DNA of 64,000 bases from Celeribacter sp. PS-C1 (GCF_019429625.1 NZ_JAHXRW010000004.1:248001-312000); one strand, 5' to 3'. Shown: positions 28,206-37,435, counted from the stretch's first letter. Notes: generated by a model not told the origin, from the letters alone. Numbers and translations: made by a program.

Positions 28206-28958
28206 TTAGCCGAGCTGGCTGAGCGCCGGGAAGGTTTCCAAAAGCCAATAAGACAGACGCGAGAAGGCGCCGGTGACCATCAGCAGACCGACGAGCAAAA
28301 GAAGCCCGCCCATGATCTTCTCAATGAGGCCCATGTGGCGTTTCAGGCGATTCATCAGACCGACTGCGCGGGTGATGAAAATCGCGGACAAAAGGAAAGG
28401 CAGCCCCAGCCCGACCGCATAGGTCGCCAAAAGCGTGGTGCCGCGCGAGACCGACCCCTCGGAGGCCGCCATCGACAGGATCGCGCCCAGTTGCGGCCCG
28501 ATGCAAGGTGTCCAGCCAAAGGCAAACGCGAGACCCAGGACGTATGCGCCCAGAGCGGTGCCGCCCTTGTCGCCTGCGTCAAGACGCGCTTCGCGGTCGA
28601 GGATCGGAATGCGAAAGACGGAGAGAAAATGCAGGCCCAAAATGATGATCACGACACCTGAGATGCGCGCGAAAAGCACCTGATTTTTCAGAAAAAACAT
28701 ACCGAAGGCCGAGGCCGTGAAGCCCATGAACAGAAAGACCGTCGACAGCCCCAGAACGAACATCAAAGCGGGCAAGATCGCCTTGCGCGAGGCTTTACCG
28801 CCGCCCGTGAGTTCCCCCATGGAAATCCCGGACATATAGGCCAGATAGGGCGGCACGATGGGCAGGACGCAGGGGCTCAGAAAAGACACCATCCCCGCCG
28901 CGAGTGCGACGAGCATGGAGGGCAGAAGCGTGGCGTCAAAGAGATCAATTCCGAACAT
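28206..28958 (-). CDS. ccdA: CcdA/DsbD-type thiol-disulfide transmembrane protein
   Basis: A 250-residue inner-membrane protein with six predicted helices. GMVSFLSPCVLPIVPPYLAYMSG is the first conserved cysteine/proline helix. FGWTPCIGPQLGAIL is the second, repeat-related half with the partner cysteine. CcdA carries electrons from cytoplasmic thioredoxin to periplasmic proteins, classically for cytochrome c maturation. It heads a three-gene minus-strand run with the hydrolase and the P450. There is no cytochrome c biogenesis gene nearby. Confidence 0.93.
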   Translation of the reverse strand: MFGIDLFDATLLPSMLVALAAGMVSFLSPCVLPIVPPYLAYMSGISMGELTGGGKASRKAILPALMFVLGLSTVFLFMGFTASAFGMFFLKNQVLFARISGVVIIILGLHFLSVFRIPILDREARLDAGDKGGTALGAYVLGLAFAFGWTPCIGPQLGAILSMAASEGSVSRGTTLLATYAVGLGLPFLLSAIFITRAVGLMNRLKRHMGLIEKIMGGLLLLVGLLMVTGAFSRLSYWLLETFPALSQLG

Positions 28959-29075
28959 GTTTTGCTCATGCCACAGGAAAGTCGTTCTGACCAGCGTTGT
29001 GACTGTCGCAGCGGCTCACATTCTCGTTTGCGCCTGTCGGGCTCGCGTTCGCATATCGGGCAGGTGGGCAAATGA

Positions 29076-29103
29076 AAGCGGCCGGGACTGTGCCCGGCCG
29101 CTT
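29076..29103 (-). terminator. rho-independent terminator of rne
   Basis: An 11-bp GC-rich stem (AAGCGGCCGGG / CCCGGCCGCTT) with a six-base loop, followed on the minus strand by a short T-rich stretch. It lies 21 bases after the RNase E stop. Confidence 0.8.
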
Positions 29104-29123
29104 CATATCATTCCGTCGCTATC

Positions 29124-32100
29124 TCAGCGGCTCCACCAGCCCCTGCGCTTCGGCTTATCGGCCTCAGGCTCGGCTTCGGCATTGGCGGCCTCTGTTACGG
29201 GCTCAGGCTCTGCTGCGACCGCTGGGGCCTCCGGCTCTGCCGGGCTCTCTGCTACAGGTTCAGGCGCAGTTTCAGCCGCAGTCTCGACAACTGTCTCGAC
29301 CTCAGCAGACACCTCTGCCACCGGCGCCTCCACAACCTCAGCCACTGGCTCCGGCGCAGCCTCTGCCGTCACCTCTTCCGAAGTGACCTCAGGCGAAGCC
29401 TCAACGGCCGGTTGCTCTGCAACTTCTGCCGCAGCCTTTTCCGCCTCAGCCGCAGCTTTCGCAGCCTTATCGGCCTCGATCTCCGCCTTGGTGCGACGCT
29501 TGCGCTTGGGCTTCGGCGCCTCTTCTGCAGCGGCCTCACCTGTGGCTTCCGCAGCAGGCTCCTCGGCCTTATTGCGACGGGTGCGGGTGCGCTTCGGCTT
29601 TTCTTCGACAGGCGCTTCTGCGGCCTCTTCCGATGCTTCGGCACTCCCCTCAGAAGCCGCCTCTTGGGCAGGCTCTGCCTTTTTGCGGCGGCTGCGGGTG
29701 CGTTTCTTCGGTGCCTCTTCGGCCGGGTTGGCCTCAGAATTGTCGTCAGAGCTTTCCTGAGCGGCCTCGGCCTCTTTCGGGGCCTCCGCAGCCTCTTCAG
29801 AGGTTTCACCCTCAGCGTTTTCGCCCTGCTCGGACCCGTTCTCACCATTTTCATCGCGCGACTTGCGACGACGACGACGACGACGACGTTTCTTCGGCTT
29901 TTGGTCCTCAGAGGTCTCTTCCGCAGTCTCAGCGGCGCCCTCTTCGGCCTCGTTCACCTCATCCTCGACCTGATCCTCGGCTTCGTCTTCGTCGTAATCC
30001 GACATCAGATCGGCGGAAGCGGAGATCACCGTCGTGCTCACTTCCGGCACCACGCGGGTCGCGGTTTTAAAGCGCTCGATCGTGAAATCCGGCGAGATCA
30101 AGAACGGATCGGCTTCGATGCGGATCGCCATGCCATAGCGCGCTTCGATCTGGGCGATCATTTCGCGTTTCTGGTTCATCAGATAGTTGACGATGGCCAC
30201 CGGCGCCTTGAGCAGCACCTCGCGGGAGCGCTTGCGCGTCCCCTCTTCTTCCAACTGACGCAGGATGGACAGCGCCATGTTGTCATCAGAACGGATCAGA
30301 CCGGTGCCGTGACAATGCGCACAGGGCTGGGTCGTCGCCTCCAACATGCCGGGGCGCAGACGCTGACGCGACATTTCCAACAGACCAAAGCCCGAGATGC
30401 GGCCGACCTGGATGCGCGCGCGATCGGTTTTCAGCTTGTCTTTCAGACGCTTCTCGACCGCCGTGTTGTTGCGGCGCTCTTCCATGTCAATGAAGTCGAT
30501 GACGATCAGACCGGCGAGGTCGCGCAGACGGGCCTGACGCGCCACCTCTTCGGCGGCCTCCAGGTTGGTCTTGAGTGCGGTGTCCTCGATCGAGCCCTCT
30601 TTCGTGGCGCGGCCCGAGTTCACGTCCACAGCGACCAAGGCTTCGGTCACGTCGATCACGATGTAGCCGCCGGATTTGAGCTGAACCACCGGGTTGAACA
30701 TGCCCGCGAGGTAGCTTTCGACCTGATAGCGCGCAAAGAGCGGCAATTGGTCGGCGTAATGTTTCACGTTCTTGGCGTGGGACGGCATGATCATGCGCAT
30801 GAAGTCCTTGGCCTCGCGATAGCCCATCTCGCCTTCAACAAAGACCTCATCGATGTCCTTGTTATAGAGGTCGCGGATCGAACGCTTGATCAGGTCGCCT
30901 TCCTCGTAAATCTTCGCCGGTGCGGAAGATTTGAGAGTCAGTTCGCGGATCTGTTCCCACATCCGTTTGAGATAGTCGTAATCGCGTTTGATCTCCGTCT
31001 TGGTGCGCTGAGCGCCCGCCGTGCGGATGATCAGGCCAGCGCCCTGCGGCACTTCCAACTCGCCTGCGATCTCTTTGAGTTTCTTGCGGTCTGCGGCGTT
31101 GGTGATCTTGCGCGAAATGCCCCCACCACGCGCGGTGTTCGGCATCAGAACGCAGTAGCGACCAGCAAGCGACAGGTAGGTGGTCAGAGCCGCGCCTTTG
31201 TTCCCGCGCTCTTCCTTAACGACCTGCACCAGCATGACCTGACGCACTTTGACGACTTCTTGGATCTTATACTTGCGCGGCCGCGGCTTGCGCTTCGGGC
31301 GCACTTCCTCGTCGGTGTCGTCGTCAGCGACGCTCTCGATGGAATCGTCCTTCTCGGCGGCGGTTTCTTCGTCGTCACCATCTTCGTCGTCGGACTCGTC
31401 ATCAGAGTCGTCCGCGTCGTCGGAAGCGTCTTCCTGCGCGGTCTCATCGTCAGAATCGTCGCTGTCCAAGACCGCTTCCTCGGCTTCCGGCGCATCTTCC
31501 GGTTCTTCGACCGGCGTTTCCTGCACGGTGAAGGCAGGCGATGTGCCCTCTTCGACGGTCGCCTCGTTGGTGTCTTCCGAAATGTCTTCCGCCTGCGGCT
31601 CGTCTGCGATCAGCGCATCCGCCTCGGAGCCTTCGGGTTCGATCACATCCATGCCCGAGACCGACGCAGCGTTTTCAGCCTCTGCCACATCTTCTGCAGG
31701 CAGATCGACCTCTTTGGTCTCCACGGCGTCTTCGCTTTTGACCTCTTCGGCCCGAACTTCATCAGATTTTGAGCGCGACCGCGAGCGGCGGCGACGAGAG
31801 CGTTTCGGCTTCTCGTCTTCCTCTTCCTGAGCTTTTGCGTAGGCCAGCTCTTCGGCCAACAGGGCCTCACGATCCGCGACCGGGATCTGATAGTAATCCG
31901 GGTGGATTTCCGAGAACGCCAAGAAGCCGTGGCGGTTGCCGCCGTAATCGACGAAAGCCGCCTGCAGCGACGGCTCGACGCGCGTTACTTTTGCGAGGTA
32001 GATGTTGCCAGCAAGCTGGCGTTTGTTTTCCGATTCAAAGTCGAATTCCTCGACCTTGTTTCCGTCGACCACCACAACGCGGGTTTCCTCCGCGTGGGTG

Positions 32101-32126
32101 GCGTCGATGAGCATTTTCTTTGCCAT
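29124..32126 (-). CDS. rne: ribonuclease E/G
   Basis: A 1000-residue endoribonuclease, scaffold of the RNA degradosome. Residues 1-50 and about 285-340 are the two halves of the S1 domain, split by an acidic and Arg-rich low-complexity insertion of about 190 residues (RSRRRRSRSRSKS, DDSDDESDDED), which is common in alphaproteobacteria. The catalytic core has GGYIVIDVTEALVAVDVNSG and DFIDMEERRNN with Mg2+-binding aspartates, and CAHCHGTG is the zinc link. The C-terminal 300 residues are Ala/Glu/Arg-rich and disordered. An unbroken Arg run is encoded by a trinucleotide repeat at 29866-29888. The upstream leader region is over 700 bases long. Confidence 0.95.
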   Translation of the reverse strand: MAKKMLIDATHAEETRVVVVDGNKVEEFDFESENKRQLAGNIYLAKVTRVEPSLQAAFVDYGGNRHGFLAFSEIHPDYYQIPVADREALLAEELAYAKAQEEEDEKPKRSRRRRSRSRSKSDEVRAEEVKSEDAVETKEVDLPAEDVAEAENAASVSGMDVIEPEGSEADALIADEPQAEDISEDTNEATVEEGTSPAFTVQETPVEEPEDAPEAEEAVLDSDDSDDETAQEDASDDADDSDDESDDEDGDDEETAAEKDDSIESVADDDTDEEVRPKRKPRPRKYKIQEVVKVRQVMLVQVVKEERGNKGAALTTYLSLAGRYCVLMPNTARGGGISRKITNAADRKKLKEIAGELEVPQGAGLIIRTAGAQRTKTEIKRDYDYLKRMWEQIRELTLKSSAPAKIYEEGDLIKRSIRDLYNKDIDEVFVEGEMGYREAKDFMRMIMPSHAKNVKHYADQLPLFARYQVESYLAGMFNPVVQLKSGGYIVIDVTEALVAVDVNSGRATKEGSIEDTALKTNLEAAEEVARQARLRDLAGLIVIDFIDMEERRNNTAVEKRLKDKLKTDRARIQVGRISGFGLLEMSRQRLRPGMLEATTQPCAHCHGTGLIRSDDNMALSILRQLEEEGTRKRSREVLLKAPVAIVNYLMNQKREMIAQIEARYGMAIRIEADPFLISPDFTIERFKTATRVVPEVSTTVISASADLMSDYDEDEAEDQVEDEVNEAEEGAAETAEETSEDQKPKKRRRRRRRRKSRDENGENGSEQGENAEGETSEEAAEAPKEAEAAQESSDDNSEANPAEEAPKKRTRSRRKKAEPAQEAASEGSAEASEEAAEAPVEEKPKRTRTRRNKAEEPAAEATGEAAAEEAPKPKRKRRTKAEIEADKAAKAAAEAEKAAAEVAEQPAVEASPEVTSEEVTAEAAPEPVAEVVEAPVAEVSAEVETVVETAAETAPEPVAESPAEPEAPAVAAEPEPVTEAANAEAEPEADKPKRRGWWSR
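29866..29888 (-). repeat. CGA trinucleotide repeat in rne
   Basis: Seven CGA units plus a partial one, encoding an arginine run in the disordered tail of RNase E. Slippage by whole units would keep the frame. Confidence 0.85.
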
Positions 32127-32833
32127 TGAATTTGTCTTCCGGCACCCGAAACGGGCGCGCCCCTCCTGAAAGAAGCGTCACAGGTTTCCGGGTGATGTTT
32201 TGGGGCGAGCGGGTCGGCAGAGGCAGCGGTCGCAAACGGACGGCGGCCAAAGGGCCCCGTGTCTGCGTTTCTTCGTGCCTGTGCGCGTTGCATCGCGTTT
32301 CTTCTCCGGCGCATCGCGTGATCTCTGTCACTCTTGCGCCCATTTAAATCCCGCTTGTCCTGATAAGGAGTGTTCGGGACGGTTCGTGCCGAGGTTTTGT
32401 CATTCCATGCGGCGGTATCGGTCTGTTCTGCGGGCGGCGCCTTACAGTCGATCGTTTTCGCGACCCCGGGCCTCCAACACACGCATACAGCGAATCTTTC
32501 ACACGCGGTTTCCGGGCGGGAATGCCACCGGACCTGCGTTCTTATATCAGTAGTGATGCATGTGCCTTTAGACAACACGCAAATTCATGGAAACGACATT
32601 TTCGCCCTTGGAAACCCGGCATCAAGACGTTTCGCCGCAAAAAATAGCGCCAGACCACCCGACGAAAGCCTTCTCACCTGCGCACCGAAAAGCGGTTTCA
32701 ATGTGCAATCAAACAGAGGTCGGGTGCTGCGCTGCACATAAGTTTCACTGTTTATTTTCGCTCAAAAAACTAGATTGACCATCAACACTTAGCAAAAAAG
32801 CGCAGAACTCTGCGCAACCCGAAAGGATGTATC
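32127..32833. other. 707-base intergenic region: rne leader and FMN-reductase promoter
   Basis: The part next to rne is GC-rich and probably contains its promoter and a long 5' untranslated region. E. coli rne has a long autoregulatory leader, which is the precedent. The part before 32834 is AT-rich and holds the palindrome at 32800-32815. Open frames across the region lack ribosome-binding sites and family resemblance. Confidence 0.5.
32800..32815 (+). promoter_or_regulatory. perfect palindrome before the FMN reductase gene
   Basis: GCGCAGA-AC-TCTGCGC lies 18 bases before the ATG at 32834 and directly before the AAAGGA ribosome-binding site. It could be an operator, or an RNA hairpin (six pairs, AACT loop) that limits ribosome access. 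Confidence 0.5.
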
Positions 32834-33382
32834 ATGACCCGTATCGCTGTTCTCGTTGGCTCGCTCCGTAAGGACTCTCAGACCCTTAAGCTCGCCAAAG
32901 CGCTCACCAAAATCGCCCCTGAGGGCCTTGAATTCGATTTCGTCGAGATCGGCGACCTGCCGTTTTTCAACGAAGATCTCGACACCGACACGCCGCCCGC
33001 CTCCTGGGTGCGCTTCCGCAAAGAGATCAAAGCCGCTGATGGTGTGCTTTTCGTGACCCCGGAATATAACCGCTCCATGCCCGCCGCGATCAAAAACGCG
33101 CTGGATGTGGGTTCTCGCCCCTATGGCGACAGCGCCTGGACGGGCAAACCCGCCGGCATCGTGACCGCAAGCCCGTCGGGCATCGGCGGTTTCGGCGCCA
33201 ACCACCACCTGCGCCAGCCGCTGGTGTTCCTCAATATGCCCGCCATGCAACAGCCCGAGGCCTATATCGGCAACCTTTGGAACCTCTTTGACGAGGACGG
33301 CAAGATCGTCACCGAAGGCACCGAGGATTTCCTCAAATCCTGGCTCGAAGCCTATGCGAAATGGGTGGCAGACCACATCTGA
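32834..33382 (+). CDS. NAD(P)H-dependent FMN reductase
   Basis: A 182-residue flavodoxin-fold enzyme of the SsuE/ArsH/YieF group. VLVGSLRKDSQTLKLA at residues 6-21 is the FMN phosphate loop, and TPEYNRSMPAAIKNALD is the family signature. PSGIGGFGANHHLRQPL lines the flavin site. Members reduce FMN, quinones or chromate using NADPH in the cytoplasm. It stands alone with its own terminator and a palindromic leader. Confidence 0.93.
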   Translation: MTRIAVLVGSLRKDSQTLKLAKALTKIAPEGLEFDFVEIGDLPFFNEDLDTDTPPASWVRFRKEIKAADGVLFVTPEYNRSMPAAIKNALDVGSRPYGDSAWTGKPAGIVTASPSGIGGFGANHHLRQPLVFLNMPAMQQPEAYIGNLWNLFDEDGKIVTEGTEDFLKSWLEAYAKWVADHI

Positions 33383-33404
33383 GGCTCCCTCGCTCAGATA
33401 TAAG

Positions 33405-33433
33405 AAAGGCGTCCCATGCGGGGCGCCTTTTTT
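33405..33433. terminator. bidirectional terminator between FMN reductase and dctD
   Basis: AAAGGCG-TCCC-ATGC-GGGG-CGCCTTT forms an eleven-pair stem with a G-T pair. Six T follow on the plus strand, and the A-tract gives Ts on the minus strand. The flanking genes converge here. Confidence 0.88.
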
Positions 33434-33466
33434 GATGTTTACGGGTTTTGATGTTCAGGGCCCAGC

Positions 33467-34801
33467 TCAGAGATAATCCGAGCGTTGCAATCCGTATTTG
33501 GCCATTTTCTCATTCAGCGTCCGGCGCGGCAGGCACAGCTCGTCCATCACCGCCACGATCGAACCCTTGTGGCGGCGCATCGTGTTGTCGATCAACATGC
33601 GCTCAAAGGCCTCGACATATTCCTTCAAAGGCTTGCCCTCGGTGGTCATCGTCTGCTGCTCCGGCGCGTCAGATTCCGACAGCAGAAGCGAGGTGATCGA
33701 GCCAGACCCGCGACGGCTTTGCAGCACCGAGCGTTCGGCAACATTGATCAGTTGACGGATGTTGCCCGGCCAAGGCGCCTGCAACAATTGGGCCGCCTCC
33801 TGCGCGGAGACCTCCGGCGCGTCGCAGCCGTATTCCTCGGCAAATTGCTGAGAAAGCTGCGTAAACAGCAACAGGATGTCTTCTCCACGCGAGCGCAGCG
33901 GCGGCGTGGTGATCTTCATCGCGGCGAGACGGAAATAGAGGTCGGGACGTAGCGCAGACTCACAGGTCCGCCCCTGTTCCTGAAGGTTACAGATCGCGAT
34001 GATGCGCGTCTCCGGCGGCGTGCCCTGTTCGTCGATCCACTTCAAGAGACGCGCCTGAAGCGTCATTGGCATGGCCTCGATGTCTTCAAGCACCAAGGTC
34101 CCGCCCCGCGCTTCCTCAATGAGCGGTTGAATTTGCCCGTCCGGGTCCGGCCCAAAGAGCCGCCGCGTCAAATCGGCCTCGTCGCGCCCCGCGCAGGCGA
34201 AGGTGATGAATTTCTTCGAGGCCCGCGTGCCGACCGCATGCAAAGCGTGGGCGACCAAGGTCTTGCCCGTCCCCGTCTCGCCATCGATCAACACATGCCC
34301 GTCAGCCTGGCCGAGATCGAGAATGTCCTCGCGCAGCCGCTCCATCACCGGAGACGCACCGATGAGTTTGTTCATGATGCCGGTGCCGTCAGACAATTCG
34401 CGGCGCAAGGCCCGATTGTCGAGCGTCAAACGCCGGGCGTTGGTGGCTTTCTTTGCCAGTTCCGTCATCCGGTCCGGGTTGAACGGTTTTTCAAGGAAAT
34501 CAAACGCCCCGATCCGCATCGCCTCCACCGCCATCGGCACATCGCCGTGGCCGGTGATCATGATGACCGGCAACCCGCTGTCGGTGCTCATCAGCTTTTT
34601 GAGAAACTGCATGCCATCCATGCCGGGCATCTTGATGTCGGTGATGACCACACCCGGATAATCGGGGCCCAAAGATTTGACCGCATCTTCCGCGCTGGAA
34701 AATGTCTCCGTGTCAAAGCCCGACAGCGCCAGCCATTGACTGATGGATTGGCGCATATCTTGTTCGTCATCGACGATCGCGATCTTCATTGCCGTCGCCA
34801 T
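33467..34801 (-). CDS. dctD: DctD-type response regulator without GAFTGA
   Basis: A 444-residue NtrC-family regulator, presumably for C4-dicarboxylate transport. Receiver residues 5-120 have the phospho-acceptor D55 (VVITDIKMPG). The AAA+ domain has the Walker A GETGTGKT at 174-181 and VLEDIEAMP as Walker B. The stretch at 215-233 (LFGPDPDGQIQP then EEARGG), where sigma-54 activators carry GAFTGA, has no such motif. The C-terminal helix-turn-helix is Fis-like (GSIVAVMDELCLPRRTLNEK). Loss of GAFTGA implies it does not open sigma-54 promoters; R. capsulatus NtrC, which also lacks it and works with sigma-70, is the precedent. Confidence 0.9.
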   Translation of the reverse strand: MATAMKIAIVDDEQDMRQSISQWLALSGFDTETFSSAEDAVKSLGPDYPGVVITDIKMPGMDGMQFLKKLMSTDSGLPVIMITGHGDVPMAVEAMRIGAFDFLEKPFNPDRMTELAKKATNARRLTLDNRALRRELSDGTGIMNKLIGASPVMERLREDILDLGQADGHVLIDGETGTGKTLVAHALHAVGTRASKKFITFACAGRDEADLTRRLFGPDPDGQIQPLIEEARGGTLVLEDIEAMPMTLQARLLKWIDEQGTPPETRIIAICNLQEQGRTCESALRPDLYFRLAAMKITTPPLRSRGEDILLLFTQLSQQFAEEYGCDAPEVSAQEAAQLLQAPWPGNIRQLINVAERSVLQSRRGSGSITSLLLSESDAPEQQTMTTEGKPLKEYVEAFERMLIDNTMRRHKGSIVAVMDELCLPRRTLNEKMAKYGLQRSDYL

Positions 34802-34877
34802 GGGTGTTCTTCCTTTTTCTTGTAGCCCGTTGGGCTAAACGTCTCAGAGAGCCGATTGGTTCCCAAAATTCTGTCGT

Positions 34878-36650
34878 TTATTCCGCCGCGTGCTGTGCCT
34901 CGCGCGACAGCGGAAGCACCATCTCAAAGGCCGCGCCGCCCGTTGGCCGGTTGCGCGCCATCAGACGCCCGCCCAGTTCGGCCACGATCCCCGAGGAGAT
35001 CGCAAGGCCCAGCCCGACCCCGTCACCCGGCGCCTTGGTGGTGTAGAAAGGCTCGAAGAGATCGTCGAGGTTTTCGATGCCTGTACCGTTGTCACGCACG
35101 GTCACACTTGCTTGAGTGCCGCCCAAAACGCCGCCGGTGACCATGATCTCGATCTGCGGCTCCTCGGAGGCTTTGCTGGCGTCAAAAGCGTTGCGCAACA
35201 GATTCACCAGCACCTGCTCCAACCGCACGCGGTCGCCGTCGACCATGACAGGTTCGGGCGGCAGGCTTTTGATGATCTCCACCGCGCCCTGACGGAACTG
35301 CGGCTCCATCATCGAGAGCGCCGAGGACACGCAATCGCGCAGGTCGATCTCCTGCAATTGATCCGAGCCTTTGCGGGCGTAGGATTTCAACTGTTTGGTG
35401 ATCGCGCCCATGCGTTCGATCAGATCGTCGATCCGCCCGAAAGAGGCCAAAGCCTCCTCCGAGCGCTTGCGTTTGATCAACAGCCGCGCGCCTGCAAGAT
35501 AGGTTTTCATCGCGGCCAGTGGTTGGTTCAACTCGTGACTGACAGCTGCGGACATCTCGCCCAACACCGCCAATTTCGACGATTGCGCCAAGGTCTGCTC
35601 CGCGACTTCAAGGCTCTTCTCTGCGCGTTTGCGTTCGGCGATCTCGCGTTGCAGGGCCGCGTTCAACTGGCGCAGCTCGGCGCTTTCGCGTTGGAACAGA
35701 CCCGCACGCGACACGGCACGACGCGAGGTCATGTAGAAAGCGCCGGAGAGAAGAATGGCAAAGCCCATGATCTCAAGCGCCAGAAAGCCGTTCACCCGTT
35801 CGCGCACCGAGGCGTAGGTGGTGAACGACGTCATGCGCCAGCCGCGAAACGGAATACGGCTTTCCAGACGCATCACCGCCTCGCCACCCAAATAGGTCTC
35901 ATCCGGGCTTGCCGACCAATCCGTCGTCAGCTGAAACGCGCGTTCGATGGCGGTGGGCGCATCGCGGGTGGCCAAGGCCTCGCTTTCAGATTTCGAGCGC
36001 CAGCGCGGTTCGGTCGAGAGGATGATATTGCCCTCGGAATTAACCACGATCACCGCATCCGAAATGCCCGCCCAGCTTTTCTCGAACTTGGCGAGGTCAA
36101 CCTTGACGACGATGACACCTGCGAGTGACCCGTTGACGTCGATCCGGCGCGAATAGGTGAATTCATAGGCGCCATTGTCGAGTTGCAGCGCCTTGAAAAT
36201 CGTGTCGTTCGAGCGCAGGGCATCGACAAAATTCGGGCTTTGGCGGTTGTTCGTACCCAAAAGCGAGCGATCCGTGGCCGCGACCACCCGGCCGGTTTCG
36301 TCCAACAACGTGATCCCCGCCGCGCCGATCTCGTCGACATAGGTGATCAGGTGTTGCGAGGTCTGCTGAAAATCATTCGAGGTGAGCGCGCCAACCAGCA
36401 CCGGGTCGCGCGACAAAAGTGTCGGCACGATGGAGTTTCGCTGCAACTCACTCATCAGGTTACCCGCGTAAAGCGCCTGACGCACCTCGGCGCGGTTGCG
36501 GGTCACGGTGGTGTAGCGCTCGGTCAGGAACAGGTTCGACACCCAGACCACACCCACTGCGGCCATGACAAAACCGACCAAGGCCAGACGCCCGGTCCAG
36601 CCCATGGTACGGGATCTTCCCGCTTCAGATTTTCCCCCGGTGTCACTCAT
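34878..36650 (-). CDS. dctB: DctB-type sensor histidine kinase
   Basis: A 590-residue kinase. A membrane helix at about 20-38 leads into a periplasmic double-PAS/dCache sensor domain to about 290 (GRVVAATDRSLLGTNNRQSP), followed by a second membrane helix at about 292-310 (LEIMGFAILLSGAFYMTS) and a coiled coil. SHELNQPLAAMKTYLAGA contains the phosphorylated His372. RDNGTGIENLDDLFEPF and GVGLGLAIS are the ATP-binding N and G boxes. It precedes dctD by 76 bases. DctB senses succinate, malate and fumarate; no dctPQM transporter genes lie in the window. Confidence 0.92.
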   Translation of the reverse strand: MSDTGGKSEAGRSRTMGWTGRLALVGFVMAAVGVVWVSNLFLTERYTTVTRNRAEVRQALYAGNLMSELQRNSIVPTLLSRDPVLVGALTSNDFQQTSQHLITYVDEIGAAGITLLDETGRVVAATDRSLLGTNNRQSPNFVDALRSNDTIFKALQLDNGAYEFTYSRRIDVNGSLAGVIVVKVDLAKFEKSWAGISDAVIVVNSEGNIILSTEPRWRSKSESEALATRDAPTAIERAFQLTTDWSASPDETYLGGEAVMRLESRIPFRGWRMTSFTTYASVRERVNGFLALEIMGFAILLSGAFYMTSRRAVSRAGLFQRESAELRQLNAALQREIAERKRAEKSLEVAEQTLAQSSKLAVLGEMSAAVSHELNQPLAAMKTYLAGARLLIKRKRSEEALASFGRIDDLIERMGAITKQLKSYARKGSDQLQEIDLRDCVSSALSMMEPQFRQGAVEIIKSLPPEPVMVDGDRVRLEQVLVNLLRNAFDASKASEEPQIEIMVTGGVLGGTQASVTVRDNGTGIENLDDLFEPFYTTKAPGDGVGLGLAISSGIVAELGGRLMARNRPTGGAAFEMVLPLSREAQHAAE

Positions 36651-36713
36651 ACTTAGAGATTACGCGCCCGTGGGCATCGCCCGCAAGGGGAAGCCATCAG
36701 CCCACAAAGCAGC

Positions 36714-36737
36714 AACGCCCCCGATTGGGGGCGTTTT
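36714..36737 (-). terminator. probable terminator after purQ
   Basis: AACGCCCCC-GATT-GGGGGCGTT makes a perfect nine-pair stem 30 bases beyond the purQ stop. The U-tract is poor on the minus strand and better (TTTT) on the plus strand. Confidence 0.7.
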
Positions 36738-36766
36738 GAGCAAATTCTTGCCGGAAAACAAAGGTG

Positions 36767-37435
36767 TCAGGCGGAAACCACCGCATCGATCAGCGAGGTG
36801 AAGAAATGCTTGCCATCTTCATTGCCATGCGCGGGCTCTGCGGCGCGCTCCGGGTGCGGCATCATGCCGAGCACGCGGCGGTTTTCCGAGACGATGCCGG
36901 CGATGTCGCGCTTGGAGCCGTTCGGGTTGTTGACATAGCGGAACGCCACCCGACCTTCGCCTTCGAGCATGTCGAGCGTATCCTCGTCGGCGGTGAAATT
37001 GCCGTCATGGTGCGCGATCGGAATGCCAATGTGCTGGCCCTGCGTGTAGGCAGAGGTATAGGGGCTGTCGGTGGTTTCGACCGAGAGATCCACTGTGCGG
37101 CAGATGTATTTCAAACCGGCGTTGCGCAACAGCGCACCCGGCAAAAGCCGCGCCTCGGTCAGCACCTGAAAGCCGTTGCAGATGCCAAAAGCGTAGCCGC
37201 CACGTTCGACGTGGGCTTTGAGTGCTTTGGTGATCGGCGAGTTGGCCGCAATTGCCCCACAACGCAGGTAGTCGCCGTAGGAAAAGCCGCCCGGAACACC
37301 GATCACATCGACACCGGCCGGAAGATCGGCCTCTTTGTGCCAGACCATGGTGACATCGGCGCCCGCATTTTTGAGCGCCATATACATGTCGCGGTCACAG
37401 TTGGAACCGGGGAATTGCAGAACGGCGGCTTTCAT
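36767..37435 (-). CDS. purQ: phosphoribosylformylglycinamidine synthase subunit PurQ
   Basis: A 222-residue class I glutamine amidotransferase that supplies ammonia to PurL for FGAM formation in purine synthesis. The catalytic triad is C86 in [10 protein letters not shown] with H194 and E196 in MMPHPERA. I chose the ATG at 37435 because AAGGAG lies nine bases upstream; the longer frame to 37687 overlaps the methyltransferase gene end. PurQ works with PurS, encoded at 38666-38896. The two genes are separated by a homocysteine methyltransferase gene, which is unusual. Confidence 0.96.
   Translation of the reverse strand: MKAAVLQFPGSNCDRDMYMALKNAGADVTMVWHKEADLPAGVDVIGVPGGFSYGDYLRCGAIAANSPITKALKAHVERGGYAFGICNGFQVLTEARLLPGALLRNAGLKYICRTVDLSVETTDSPYTSAYTQGQHIGIPIAHHDGNFTADEDTLDMLEGEGRVAFRYVNNPNGSKRDIAGIVSENRRVLGMMPHPERAAEPAHGNEDGKHFFTSLIDAVVSA

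Noticed and set aside
29412-31772. 786-residue open frame antisense to rne
   Set aside because: It results from the GC-rich low-complexity rne coding sequence. It has no ribosome-binding site, and its translation is a Leu/Arg/Phe-rich mirror of the repeats.
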